Program-made: the position numbers and the translations under genes | Assembly (NCBI RefSeq): GCF_003337425.1 | Contig: NZ_QPJU01000001.1 | Coordinates: forward strand, 400,978 to 464,977 | Length of the DNA: 64,000 nt | DNA from: Extensimonas vulgaris | Lineage (GTDB): Bacteria; Pseudomonadota; Gammaproteobacteria; Burkholderiales; Burkholderiaceae_C | Direction of reading: 5' to 3' | Notes under the pieces: generated by a model | The model's input: the letters and a program-made list of their open reading frames with translations, nothing else | Told to the model about the DNA's origin: nothing | The model's database searches: none | Shown: positions 12,633-21,117 of the stretch, piece by piece | Layout: every line of letters begins with the position of its first letter | How positions within the stretch are numbered: the stretch's first letter is position 1

Positions 12633-13390
12633 TTCAATAGCAAAAGACGCTCTTTGGCCGCCACGGCCGCTTCGGACTGTGGGTAGGTGCGCAGCAGGTC
12701 TTCGAGCGTTTTGCGCGCGCTGCGTGTGTCCTTGAGCTCGATCTGGCAGTTCGCGATGGCAAGCTGGGCCTCGGGCGCCTTGGCATGCAGCGGCGCTTGC
12801 GCGAGCAGTTGCTTGAAACTGTCGATCGCCGCCTTGTAGTCGCGCAAGGCGTACTGCGCGTTGCCGAGCCAGAAGCGCGCCGAGGGGAGGTAGCCGCTGC
12901 GCGGGTATTGCTGCAGAAAATTAGCGAAAGCCGTGCGCGCGTCGGCAAATTTGCCGGCGCGAAACGCCGCGAGTGCGGCCTCGAAGTCGCGGATTTCCGC
13001 AGGATCGGCCTGGAACTCCTGGCCATCGACCGAGACTTTGACCGGCTCCAGCTTGCGCAGGCGTGCGTCCAGCGCTTGCGCCATGTCTTTTTGCTGGCGC
13101 TGCAAATCGGCCACGTCACGCATCAATTGTTCGTTTTGCCCACGCAGCTTGGCTTGGTCGGCACGCAGCGTCTCGATTTGCGACTGCAGATCGAGCAGGC
13201 CGCGCCGCTGATGCTCGTTTTCGTTCGTCAGCTGATCGACGCGCTGGCGTAACTCGAGGATGGCACGGCGCGCCTCATCGTCCTCGAACAAGCCGGCGTG
13301 GCCCGCTGGCAAGAGCGCACAAAACAGCACCAACGCGAGCAAGGCCCGCGCTGCACTCGACAAGCGCCACCAAAAGCTTGCCATGGCCAT
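12629..13390 (-). CDS. cpoB: Tol-Pal system protein CpoB (YbgF)
   Basis: 253 residues: a signal peptide (ALLALVLFCALLPAGHAG), an N-terminal coiled coil (about residues 35-110, ELRQRVDQLTNENEHQ) that mediates trimerisation, and C-terminal TPR repeats (about 130-250, SGYLPSARFWLGNAQYALRD). CpoB coordinates outer-membrane constriction with PBP1B-driven peptidoglycan synthesis. The start at 13390 shares one base with the pal stop (TGATG), indicating translational coupling. Confidence 0.93.
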   Translation of the reverse strand: MAMASFWWRLSSAARALLALVLFCALLPAGHAGLFEDDEARRAILELRQRVDQLTNENEHQRRGLLDLQSQIETLRADQAKLRGQNEQLMRDVADLQRQQKDMAQALDARLRKLEPVKVSVDGQEFQADPAEIRDFEAALAAFRAGKFADARTAFANFLQQYPRSGYLPSARFWLGNAQYALRDYKAAIDSFKQLLAQAPLHAKAPEAQLAIANCQIELKDTRSARKTLEDLLRTYPQSEAAVAAKERLLLLK

Positions 13391-13917
13391 CAACGGTAGG
13401 AAATTTCGACGCGGCGGTTCTTCGCCCAAGCTTCTTCATTGTGGCCCTCGACGGCGGGCTTTTCCTTGCCGAAGCTCACGGCTTCCATCTGGCTGTCGGA
13501 TACCCCCAGCAGCGCCAATGCGCGGCGCACGGCCTCGGCACGTTTTTGACCCAAGGCGAGGTTGTATTCGCGCCCGCCACGTTCGTCGGTATGGCCTTCG
13601 AGCACGACTTTGCGGCTCGGATTGGCCTTGAGAAAACGCGCATGGGCTTCGAGCAGCGACTGGAACTCCGGCTTGATGACGTAGCTGTCGAAGTCGAAAT
13701 ACACGAGCCGGCTCACGCCTTGCGGGCCGGCCGCGTCACGCGCGCTTTGCCCCAAATCCACGCCTGCCACGGTGCTTTGCGCGGTGTTGGAAGTGTCGGC
13801 CCCGGTGGTCGGGACGGCGGTTTTGTCTTCGACGGGCGGCTCGCTCAGTTTGACGCCGGAGCTGCAGCCAGCCATGAGGATGGCAATGACAAAAGCCAGG
13901 GTAATGCGTTGGATCAT
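13390..13917 (-). CDS. pal: Peptidoglycan-associated lipoprotein Pal
   Basis: 175 residues with a lipobox LMAGCSS (Cys about 18), a short Thr/Ala-rich linker and a C-terminal OmpA-like domain containing VYFDFDSYVIKPE and the diaminopimelate-binding segment EGHTDERGGREYNLALGQKR. It anchors the outer membrane to peptidoglycan and interacts with TolB, encoded 51 bp upstream. The genes for TolQ, TolR and TolA are not in the window. Confidence 0.96.
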   Translation of the reverse strand: MIQRITLAFVIAILMAGCSSGVKLSEPPVEDKTAVPTTGADTSNTAQSTVAGVDLGQSARDAAGPQGVSRLVYFDFDSYVIKPEFQSLLEAHARFLKANPSRKVVLEGHTDERGGREYNLALGQKRAEAVRRALALLGVSDSQMEAVSFGKEKPAVEGHNEEAWAKNRRVEISYR

Positions 13918-13968
13918 GGAAATTTCTCCGCAAAGTCATGAAAGGAAAAAGTACGACACGGTCAAAAC

Positions 13969-15300
13969 TCAGGTTTTCTGGAACGGCCCCCAGTCGGGCT
14001 CGCGGATGTCGCCGCTCTGTCCGGCCAGGCGCGCCTTGATCTTGCCGTCGAGCGTGGTCGTCATGAGCGCCTCGCGCCCTTGGACTTGCGTGGCGTAGAG
14101 GATCAGGCGGCTGTTGGGCGCAAAGCTCGGGCTTTCGTCGGCGTTGGTGTCGGTGATGGCGGTGATCGCGCCCGAGCCCAGCTCCATGACGTGCAGCTTG
14201 AAGGCGCCGCCGATGCGCGCAATGTAGGCCATCCAGCGGCCGTCGGGGCTCAGCGCGGGCGAAATGTTGTAGTTGCCCGTGAAGGTCACGCGCTCGACGT
14301 TGCCGCCGCCCACGGGCATTTTGTAGATTTGCGGCGAGCCGCCGCGGTCGCTCACGAAATAAATGCTGCGGCCGTCCTTGGTGAAGACCGGCTCGGTGTC
14401 TATGCCCGCGCTCTGGATCAGGCGGCGCGGCTCGCCGCCGTTCGCGTCGATGAGGTACAGCTGCGAATTGCCGTCGCGCGTGAGCGTGACGGCCAGCGTG
14501 CGGCCGTCGGGCGACCAGGCGGGCGCGCTGTTGGAGCCGCGAAAGTTGGCGATCAGCCGGCGCCGCCCCGTGGCCACCTCGTGCACATAGACCACGGGCT
14601 TGCGCGACTCGAAGGACACGTAGGCGATCTGCGCGCCGCTGGGCGACCAGGCGGGCGAGATGATGGGCTCGGGGCTCGTGAGCGCAGGCTGGGCGTTTTC
14701 GCCGTCGGCGTCGGCGATCCAGAGGCTGTAGCGCCCGCCCGCTTTGGTCACGTAGGCGATGCGCGTGGAAAAAATGCCGCGCTCGCCGGTGAGTTTTTCG
14801 TAGATGAAGTCGGCGATGCGGTGCGACACCAGGCGCAGGTCGCCCTGCGTGACGACGAAACCCTGCCCGCCGAGGTCCTGCCCGCGCACCACGTCCCAGA
14901 GGCGAAAGCGCACGTCGTAGCGCCCATCAGCCAGGCGCGTGACGCTGCCCGCAGCGAGCGCGTCGGCGGCTTTTTGCCGCCACGGCGCGAGGTCGGGGCG
15001 CGACATTTCATCAAGCGCCGCGCCCGCGGTATCGACGCCGCGAAACTGCCCGCTGCGCTCCAGGTCGGCCTGCACGATCGCGGCGATCTTCTGCGGCGAC
15101 TGCGCCTCGCCGCGAAACGGTGCGATGGCCACGGGCAGCTGCGTCAGCCCCACGCCCGTGACCTCGACGCGAAACTGCGCCAGCGCCGGCAAGGCCGGGC
15201 TGACCGCCAGAGCCGCGAGCATCTGGCGACGCAAGAGCCCAGGGCGCTGCGGCAGAGACGAAGGGGAGCGAAGAGAGGAATGTGAGAGATCAGTGGTCAT
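13969..15300 (-). CDS. tolB: Tol-Pal translocation protein TolB
   Basis: 443 residues. The N-terminal domain (FRVEVTGVGLTQLPVAIAPF) is followed by a six-bladed beta-propeller with repeated SPAWSPSGAQIAYVSFE, APAWSPDGRTLAVTL and SPALSPDGRWMAYI blades. A signal peptide ends around PALPALAQ. The ATG at 15300 is chosen because it places the signal peptide properly; the longer reading upstream would run into the msbA promoter region. First gene of the tolB-pal-cpoB-tcdA cluster visible here. Confidence 0.95.
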   Translation of the reverse strand: MTTDLSHSSLRSPSSLPQRPGLLRRQMLAALAVSPALPALAQFRVEVTGVGLTQLPVAIAPFRGEAQSPQKIAAIVQADLERSGQFRGVDTAGAALDEMSRPDLAPWRQKAADALAAGSVTRLADGRYDVRFRLWDVVRGQDLGGQGFVVTQGDLRLVSHRIADFIYEKLTGERGIFSTRIAYVTKAGGRYSLWIADADGENAQPALTSPEPIISPAWSPSGAQIAYVSFESRKPVVYVHEVATGRRRLIANFRGSNSAPAWSPDGRTLAVTLTRDGNSQLYLIDANGGEPRRLIQSAGIDTEPVFTKDGRSIYFVSDRGGSPQIYKMPVGGGNVERVTFTGNYNISPALSPDGRWMAYIARIGGAFKLHVMELGSGAITAITDTNADESPSFAPNSRLILYATQVQGREALMTTTLDGKIKARLAGQSGDIREPDWGPFQKT

Positions 15301-15422
15301 GGACTGCCTGCGAAAACCGCGCATCTGCCGCCTAAGCCGAAAAGCCTCGAATGGTACACACAGCACCCACTGCGGGCGTGACAAATCGTCTAAGCACCGA
15401 TGACCCGTAGAATCCGCGCGCC

Positions 15423-17252
15423 ATGCAAAGTTCCCCATCACAAAACGGAGCGCAAGAGAGTGCTGGTGTGCCACCCGCGCCCGCCCCATCCCCGGCGCCC
15501 GAGGCCGGCCTGCGCGCGCGGCTGGCGCGGCTCTCGCCCTACTTCGGCAACCAGCGCCTGGCCTGGTTCGTGGCTTTTGCGGCCACCATTGCTGGCGCGG
15601 CGACCGAGCCCTTGATTCCGGCCCTGCTCAAGCCGCTGCTGGACCACGGCTTTACCGAGCGCGACTTGCCGCTGTGGACGGTGCCCGTGGCCATCGTGGG
15701 CATTTTCTTCATCCGCGGGCTCGCGCAGTTTGCCGGCCAATACGCGCTCGCGCGCATCGCCAACGACGGCATGCAGAAGCTCCGCCAACGCCTGTTCGAG
15801 CGCATCCTGGTCGCGGACATGGCGCTGTTTTCGCGCAAGACGGCGAGCGCGCTCTCGAACGCCGTGGTGTATGAGGTGCAGACCGGCGCGATGCTGCTGG
15901 TGCAGGCGCTGCTCGGCATTTCGCGCGACGGCTTCACGCTGGTGGCGCTGCTGGGCTACCTGATTTATCTGAACTGGCAGCTCACGCTGATCGTGGCCGT
16001 GATGGTGCCGGGCGTGGGCTGGATCATGAAGACGCTCTCGGGCCGCGTCTATCGCCTGACCAAGAGCAGCCAGGAGGCGACCGACGAGCTCGCCTACGTG
16101 GTCGAGGAAAATGTGCTCGCGCACCGCATGGTGCGCCTGCACGGCGCGCAGGCCAGCCAGGCCCGGCGCTTTGCACGCCTGAGCCAGCGCCTGCGCCAGC
16201 TCGCGATCAAGTCTACCATCGCCTCGGCGGCGACGACGCCGCTCACGCAGCTGCTGGCCGCGGTGGCGCTGTCGGCGGTGATCTGCATCGCGCTGTGGCA
16301 AAGCCAGGGCGCGATGGCAAACCGCGAAGTGACCGTGGGCGGCTTCGTGGCCTTCATCGCGGCCATGCTGATGCTGATCGCGCCGATCCGCCGCATGGCC
16401 GACATCACGAGCCCGATCACGCGCGGCGTGGCGGCGCTGGAGCGCGGGCTTGCGCTGCTCGACGAGGCCGGCGCCGAAAGCGGTGGCAGCTACGCGGTAG
16501 CGCGCGTGCAGGGCGCGATCACGCTGCGCGACGTGAGCGTGCGCTTCGACCCCGAACGCGCGCCCGCGCTCGATCACGTGAGCCTGAGCGTGCAGCCCGG
16601 CGAAGTGGTGGCGCTGGTCGGCCCCTCGGGCGCGGGCAAGACCACGCTCGTGAACCTGCTGCCGCGCTTCATCGATCCAACCTCGGGGCAGGTGCTGCTC
16701 GACGGCCACGCGCTGCCCGAGTGGCGCCTGGACGCGTTGCGCGCGCAGTTTGCGATGGTGAGCCAGGACGTGGTGATGTTCAACGACAGCATCGCCGCCA
16801 ACGTCGCGCTCGGACAGGAGGTGGACGAGCAGCGCGTGCAGGCGTGCCTGGCTGCGGCCAACCTCGGCGACTACGTGGCCGCGCTGCCGCAAGGCATACA
16901 CACGCTGGTCGGGCACAACGCCACGCAGCTCTCGGGCGGGCAGCGCCAGCGGCTCGCGATTGCGCGCGCGCTCTACAAGGACGCGCCCATCCTGATCCTC
17001 GACGAGGCGACCTCGGCGCTCGACACCGAATCCGAGCGCCTGGTGCAAGAAGCCCTGCAGCGCCTGATGCAAGGGCGCACCACGCTGGTGATCGCGCACC
17101 GCCTCTCGACGATAGAGCACGCCGACCGCCTCATCGTGATGGACAGAGGCCGGGTCGTCGAACAGGGGACGCACGCAGAACTGATGGCGCGCGGCGGCCT
17201 CTATGCGCGCCTGCAGACGCGGCCCGGCGGGCTGGAGTCCGAAGATGCTTGA
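15423..17252 (+). CDS. msbA: Lipid A export ABC transporter MsbA
   Basis: 609 residues of a half-transporter with fused domains: six-helix membrane domain (about 45-330), then nucleotide-binding domain (about 350-600). Walker A is VGPSGAGKTTL, the ABC signature LSGGQRQR, Walker B ILILDEATSALD, and the H-loop IAHRLST. It flips lipid A-core across the inner membrane. The N-terminus carries a Pro/Ala-rich extension of about 30 residues. It is divergent from tolB; TAGAAT at 15408-15413 may be its -10 box, with the TSS very near the start codon. Confidence 0.9.
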   Translation: MQSSPSQNGAQESAGVPPAPAPSPAPEAGLRARLARLSPYFGNQRLAWFVAFAATIAGAATEPLIPALLKPLLDHGFTERDLPLWTVPVAIVGIFFIRGLAQFAGQYALARIANDGMQKLRQRLFERILVADMALFSRKTASALSNAVVYEVQTGAMLLVQALLGISRDGFTLVALLGYLIYLNWQLTLIVAVMVPGVGWIMKTLSGRVYRLTKSSQEATDELAYVVEENVLAHRMVRLHGAQASQARRFARLSQRLRQLAIKSTIASAATTPLTQLLAAVALSAVICIALWQSQGAMANREVTVGGFVAFIAAMLMLIAPIRRMADITSPITRGVAALERGLALLDEAGAESGGSYAVARVQGAITLRDVSVRFDPERAPALDHVSLSVQPGEVVALVGPSGAGKTTLVNLLPRFIDPTSGQVLLDGHALPEWRLDALRAQFAMVSQDVVMFNDSIAANVALGQEVDEQRVQACLAAANLGDYVAALPQGIHTLVGHNATQLSGGQRQRLAIARALYKDAPILILDEATSALDTESERLVQEALQRLMQGRTTLVIAHRLSTIEHADRLIVMDRGRVVEQGTHAELMARGGLYARLQTRPGGLESEDA

Positions 17253-17263
17253 GCGCCAGCAGC

Positions 17264-17680
17264 TCAGCGGTAGCCGCTGAACAGGATCGCGATGTTCACG
17301 GCAAGCGCCAGCGTCCACACGGCACTGCGCGCCATGGCCTTGTCGGCCACGTAGAGCCAGATATAGACGAGGCGCAGCGCGATGAAGGCGAGCGCGAGCG
17401 CATCGACCAGCCCCTGGCGCGCGCCGAGCTGGTGCGCGATGATGACCGCGCCAATGAAAAACGGTAGCGCCTCAAAGGTGTTGGCCTGCGCCGCGTTGGC
17501 GCGTGCGGCCGCGCCCTGCTGGCGCGCGAGCCATTCGCGTGGGGCGTGGTTGTCGTAGCCGCCCGCTTGCGGCGCGCGGCCGAAGCCGCCTTTTTTCGCG
17601 AGCGTGGCGCAGACCAGCGGCAGCAACGCCGCGATCAGCACGCACCAATAGGCCAGGGTGAAGTGGGTTGTCGTTGGCAT
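17264..17680 (-). CDS. MAPEG-family membrane protein
   Basis: 138 residues with four predicted membrane segments (TLAYWCVLIAALLPLVC; ALPFFIGAVIIAHQL; ALALAFIALRLVYIWLY; SAVWTLALAVNIAILFS). The NAAQANTFEALPFF stretch is the conserved core of bacterial MAPEG proteins, relatives of microsomal glutathione transferases. GGAGGAGAAC precedes the ATG at 17680, fixing that start. The physiological substrate is unknown. The gene lies tail-to-tail with msbA, 12 bp away. Confidence 0.85.
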   Translation of the reverse strand: MPTTTHFTLAYWCVLIAALLPLVCATLAKKGGFGRAPQAGGYDNHAPREWLARQQGAAARANAAQANTFEALPFFIGAVIIAHQLGARQGLVDALALAFIALRLVYIWLYVADKAMARSAVWTLALAVNIAILFSGYR

Positions 17681-17792
17681 GTTCTCCTCCGTGGGTGTCA
17701 TTGCGGGGATGGCGATGTTGCCAGAAGCCACGCGCCCACGCAGGGCCAGGGCACCATGGGGAAGAACGAACGGCGCAAGAGGCGGCACGCCC

Positions 17793-18383
17793 TCAGCGCC
17801 GGTCGGCAAGCGCGTGTGCGATGGTGCCCAGGTCCACGTATTCGAGCTCGCTGCCCACGGGCACGCCGCGCGCCAGGCGCGTGACGCGCACGCCGCGGCG
17901 TTGCAGCGCCTCGCTGAGCACATGCGCCGTGGCCTCGCCCTCGGCGGTAAAACTCGTGGCGAGGATCACTTCCTGCACCACGCCGTCGCTCGCGCGCGCG
18001 ATCAGCTCCTGCAGGCCGATGTCCTGCGGCCCCACGCCGTCGAGCGGGCTCAGCCGCCCCAGCAGCACGAAGTAAAGCCCGCGAAACGCCCCGGTGCGCT
18101 CGAGCGCCGCCTGGTCGGCCGGCGTCTCGACCACGCACAGCCGCGTGGCGTCGCGCTGCGGATCGAGGCAGGTGCTGCAGACCTCGGCCTCGGTGAAGGT
18201 GTGGCAGCGCGCGCAGTGGTGCACCGAGCGCACGGCGCCCTCGAGCGCGCGCGCGAGCTGCTCGGCGCCTGCGCGGTCGTGCTGCAGCAGGTGGAAAGCC
18301 ATGCGCGTGGCCGACTTCACGCCCACGCCCGGCAGACGTCGCAAGGACTGGATCAGCGCATCGAGCGCATGGGACTGGGTCAT
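17793..18383 (-). CDS. recR: Recombination protein RecR
   Basis: 196 residues: helix-hairpin-helix [20 protein letters not shown], a Cys4 zinc finger ([16 protein letters not shown]), and a TOPRIM domain ([18 protein letters not shown]) with a C-terminal Walker B-like segment. With RecF/RecO it loads RecA onto SSB-coated gaps. It forms the usual dnaX-ybaB-recR order on the - strand. Confidence 0.96.
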   Translation of the reverse strand: MTQSHALDALIQSLRRLPGVGVKSATRMAFHLLQHDRAGAEQLARALEGAVRSVHHCARCHTFTEAEVCSTCLDPQRDATRLCVVETPADQAALERTGAFRGLYFVLLGRLSPLDGVGPQDIGLQELIARASDGVVQEVILATSFTAEGEATAHVLSEALQRRGVRVTRLARGVPVGSELEYVDLGTIAHALADRR

Positions 18384-18454
18384 CCAGAGGGCAAAAAATA
18401 AAACGAAAACCGGCTCAAAGGCAAGCAGGACGCGCGCTAGTAGCTATCAAAAAT

Positions 18455-18778
18455 TCAGAACGGGAACTTCATCCCACCGGGCAACCCGGCGGTGAGCTTG
18501 CCCATTTTTTCGGCCGAAGTCTCTTCAGCCTTGCGCACGGCGGCGTTGAAGGCTGCGGCCACCAGGTCTTCGAGCATGTCCTTGTCTTCGGCGAGCAGGC
18601 TCGGGTCTATGGTGACGCGCTTGACATCGTGCTTGCAGGTCATGAGCACCTTGACCAGGCCCGCGCCCGATTCGCCCTCGACTTCGATCTGCGCGAGCTC
18701 TTCCTGCGCTTTCTTGAGGTTGTCCTGCATGGCCTGGGCCTGCTTCATGAGGCCGGCGAGCTGTCCTTTGTTGAACAT
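18455..18778 (-). CDS. ybaB: YbaB/EbfC nucleoid-associated protein
   Basis: 107 residues, [20 protein letters not shown], with N-terminal coiled coil, the beta-rich middle [21 protein letters not shown] and the [17 protein letters not shown] helix. The family forms tweezer-like DNA-binding dimers. Located between dnaX and recR as in most proteobacteria, so probably co-transcribed. Confidence 0.95.
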   Translation of the reverse strand: MFNKGQLAGLMKQAQAMQDNLKKAQEELAQIEVEGESGAGLVKVLMTCKHDVKRVTIDPSLLAEDKDMLEDLVAAAFNAAVRKAEETSAEKMGKLTAGLPGGMKFPF

Positions 18779-18839
18779 GAAATTTCCTTTGCGAATGAAA
18801 TAATGGGGGAATGTGGATGTGGATCGCAGCGGCTTTTCG

Positions 18840-20846
18840 TCAGTCCGGCCGGATGCTGCCAGGGACGATTTTCGCGCCGAACTCGCGCTGCAGCGTCTGC
18901 ACGTAAGGGTCGCCCATGACGATTTCTTCGGCCTGGCGCTGGCGCGCGCTCGCAGCGGCGGCGTTGCGGCGCGCCGGGCTGTCCGTGACCAGGCCGACTT
19001 CCACGCTGATCCGGCTGGCGTAGCCCGCAGCCTCGAGCGCGCTGCGCAGGCGCTCGCGCGCCGTGGGCTGGTTCAGCGCCTCGCGCTCTACACGCAAGTG
19101 CCAATGGTTGCCGTCGCGCGCCACGAGCTGCGCCTGCAAGGCCAGTTCGCGCACGAGCGCACTGATGGCCTCGCTCGCCACGAGCTGCTGCACTGCGGCG
19201 TGCCAGACGTCGCCGTCTTCGCCACCTTCGCCATGTTCGCCGCGCTCGCCCGCCACAGCTCGCGCGCCTGCTACGACCGGCGCTGGAGCGGCCGCCGTGG
19301 CATTGCTGGTGGCACTGGCCAAGGATGGCGCCGCCGTGGGCACGGCTTCGGACACCGCTGCCGAGGCAGTCGGCACCCGCGGCTGCAAGCGCGAGCTCAC
19401 CGGCTCCGCCATTTGGCGCACCGGAATCGCTATGACAGCAGGAGCTGCTTGCGCTTTATCTGTCTGCCTTAGAGGCGTTTTTTGCTCTACATCGGGAAGC
19501 GCCGCAGGCTCCGTTGAGGCATTGTCGGCAGGTGTTTCAGCGACACCTTGCGTCAATGCTTCAAAAACTCCTGAATTCGTAGCTGCCTGCGCAGGTGGGA
19601 TGCGCGCTAAAGCCTCTTTTTGCTCTAATTTTTGCACAGCAGGCGGCGCCATGGGTACCGCTGCGGCAGGCGCGCGCGCGGCGGCTTCAGGCGGCGTCAG
19701 TGTTTTTTTTTCCGCGTGGGCTGCACCGCCAGCGCCGCCCGCCGGTTTGAAGGCCAGCAGGCGCAGCAGCACCATGGTGAGCGCGGCGTATTCGTCGGGC
19801 GCAAGGCCCAGCTCGGCGCGGCCGTGCAGGCACAGGCTGTAGAGCAGCTGGGTTTCGTCGGCCGGCAGCAGCGCGGCCAGGCGCGCGGTTTCGATGGCCT
19901 CGGGGTCTTGCGCATCGACGGCGGCGGCCATTTGCGGCACGGCCTGCAGCACCGCCATGCGCTGCAGCACGGCGCTCATTTCTTCGAGGGTGGAAGCGGC
20001 CGAGAGGCCATGCAGGCGCAGCGCCTCGGACGTTTCCACCACCGCGCGGCCGTCGCCCTGCGCCAGCGCGTCTATGAGGCGAAAGACATAGCTGCGATCG
20101 ACACTGCCCAGCATCTGGCGCACCGCGGCCTCCTGCAGCTGCCCGCTGCCGTAGGCGATCGCCTGGTCGGTCAGCGAAAGCGCATCGCGCATGGAGCCGC
20201 GCGCGGCGCGCGCAATCAAGCGCAGCGCCTGCGGCTCGGCGGGCACGTTTTCTGCCGCGAGCACGCGCACGAGGTGGCTCTGCACCGTCTCGGGCGCCAT
20301 GGGCCGCAGGTTGAACTGCAGGCAGCGCGAGAGCACCGTGACGGGCACTTTTTGCGGGTCGGTGGTGGCGAGCACGAACTTGAGGTACTCGGGCGGCTCC
20401 TCCAGCGTCTTGAGCATGGCGTTGAAGGCCGTGTTCGTGAGCATGTGCACTTCGTCGATCATGAAGACCTTGAAGCGTCCCTGCACCGGCTTGTAAACGG
20501 CCTGCTCGAGCAGCGCCTGCACCTCCTCGACGCCGCGGTTCGAGGCCGCGTCGAGCTCGGTGTAATCGACGAAGCGGCCGCTGTCGATCGCCGTGCAGGC
20601 CGCGCACACGCCGCACGGGCTGGCCGTGATGCCGCCCTGCCCGTCGGGTCCCTGGCAGTTGAGCGACTTGGCCAGGATGCGCGACACCGTGGTCTTGCCC
20701 ACGCCGCGCGTGCCCGTGAACAGGTAGGCGTGGTGCAGGCGCTGCTGCGTGAGGGCGTTGCTCAGCGCCTGCACCACGTGCTCCTGCCCCACCATTTCGG
20801 CAAAGTTGCGCGGGCGGTACTTGCGGGCGAGCACGACGTAGGACAT
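18840..20846 (-). CDS. dnaX: DNA polymerase III subunits tau/gamma
   Basis: 668 residues in full length. AAA+ clamp-loader ATPase in the first 220 residues: Walker [13 protein letters not shown], zinc Cys4 (CQG...SPCGVCAAC), Walker [11 protein letters not shown] and the SRC motif LSRCLQFNL. The lid and collar domain extend to about 370, then a long Ala/Pro-rich linker and the C-terminal polymerase-binding domain of tau (VHAAVQQL region onwards). A run of nine A residues falls at codons 379-382. A -1 slip there gives a 386-residue gamma form ending KKNTDAA and TGA (19689-19687). Confidence 0.95.
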   Translation of the reverse strand: MSYVVLARKYRPRNFAEMVGQEHVVQALSNALTQQRLHHAYLFTGTRGVGKTTVSRILAKSLNCQGPDGQGGITASPCGVCAACTAIDSGRFVDYTELDAASNRGVEEVQALLEQAVYKPVQGRFKVFMIDEVHMLTNTAFNAMLKTLEEPPEYLKFVLATTDPQKVPVTVLSRCLQFNLRPMAPETVQSHLVRVLAAENVPAEPQALRLIARAARGSMRDALSLTDQAIAYGSGQLQEAAVRQMLGSVDRSYVFRLIDALAQGDGRAVVETSEALRLHGLSAASTLEEMSAVLQRMAVLQAVPQMAAAVDAQDPEAIETARLAALLPADETQLLYSLCLHGRAELGLAPDEYAALTMVLLRLLAFKPAGGAGGAAHAEKKTLTPPEAAARAPAAAVPMAPPAVQKLEQKEALARIPPAQAATNSGVFEALTQGVAETPADNASTEPAALPDVEQKTPLRQTDKAQAAPAVIAIPVRQMAEPVSSRLQPRVPTASAAVSEAVPTAAPSLASATSNATAAAPAPVVAGARAVAGERGEHGEGGEDGDVWHAAVQQLVASEAISALVRELALQAQLVARDGNHWHLRVEREALNQPTARERLRSALEAAGYASRISVEVGLVTDSPARRNAAAASARQRQAEEIVMGDPYVQTLQREFGAKIVPGSIRPD
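19701..19712 (-). promoter_or_regulatory. A9 slippage site producing the gamma form of DnaX
   Basis: On the coding strand GGA9CA; zero frame reads GAA AAA AAA ACA. A -1 shift reads AAC ACT GAC GCC GCC TGA, so the product ends five residues later. The homopolymer at the domain boundary after the clamp-loader core is the position expected for the tau/gamma switch. The A9 could act in ribosomal frameshifting or in transcriptional slippage as in Thermus. Confidence 0.7.
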
Positions 20847-20868
20847 GCGGCCGATTCTACGGGCAGGC

Positions 20869-20874
20869 TACAAT
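20869..20874 (+). promoter_or_regulatory. -10 box of the 4.5S RNA gene
   Basis: TACAAT, 7 bases before the predicted 5' end of ffs. No good -35 box is seen at the usual distance. The promoter overlaps the first bases of the divergent dnaX gene region. Confidence 0.55.
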
Positions 20875-20881
20875 CGCCGGC

Positions 20882-20975
20882 GACGGGCCTCCTCGCATGG
20901 TGAAGCGGCCAACCGGGTCAGGTGGGGAACCAAGCAGCCCTCACCGTGGAGCCAGTGCCGGGGTCAGGCTCGTCA
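20882..20975 (+). ncRNA. ffs: Signal recognition particle 4.5S RNA
   Basis: The conserved SRP domain IV is visible: CCGGGTCAGGTGGGGAACC followed by AAGCAGCCCTCACCG, the asymmetric internal loops recognised by Ffh. The terminal stem pairs GACGGGCCT at the 5' end with AGGCTCGTC at the 3' end. The length of about 94 nt matches the short bacterial type, and location beside dnaX is usual in Burkholderiales. Exact ends are estimated to within a few bases. Confidence 0.9.
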
Positions 20976-21117
20976 CCTTTCTTCTTTTTCCCTCTTTTCC
21001 CGCCCTTCGTCCTTTGCGTGCGTGGGTTTCGGGATTTCCACGCACCAGACACTTTGCCCGCTGCGCAAAGTATTTTTTGCAATAGATGCGGCCCAGGCCT
21101 CTGACCGACGCTGCCCA

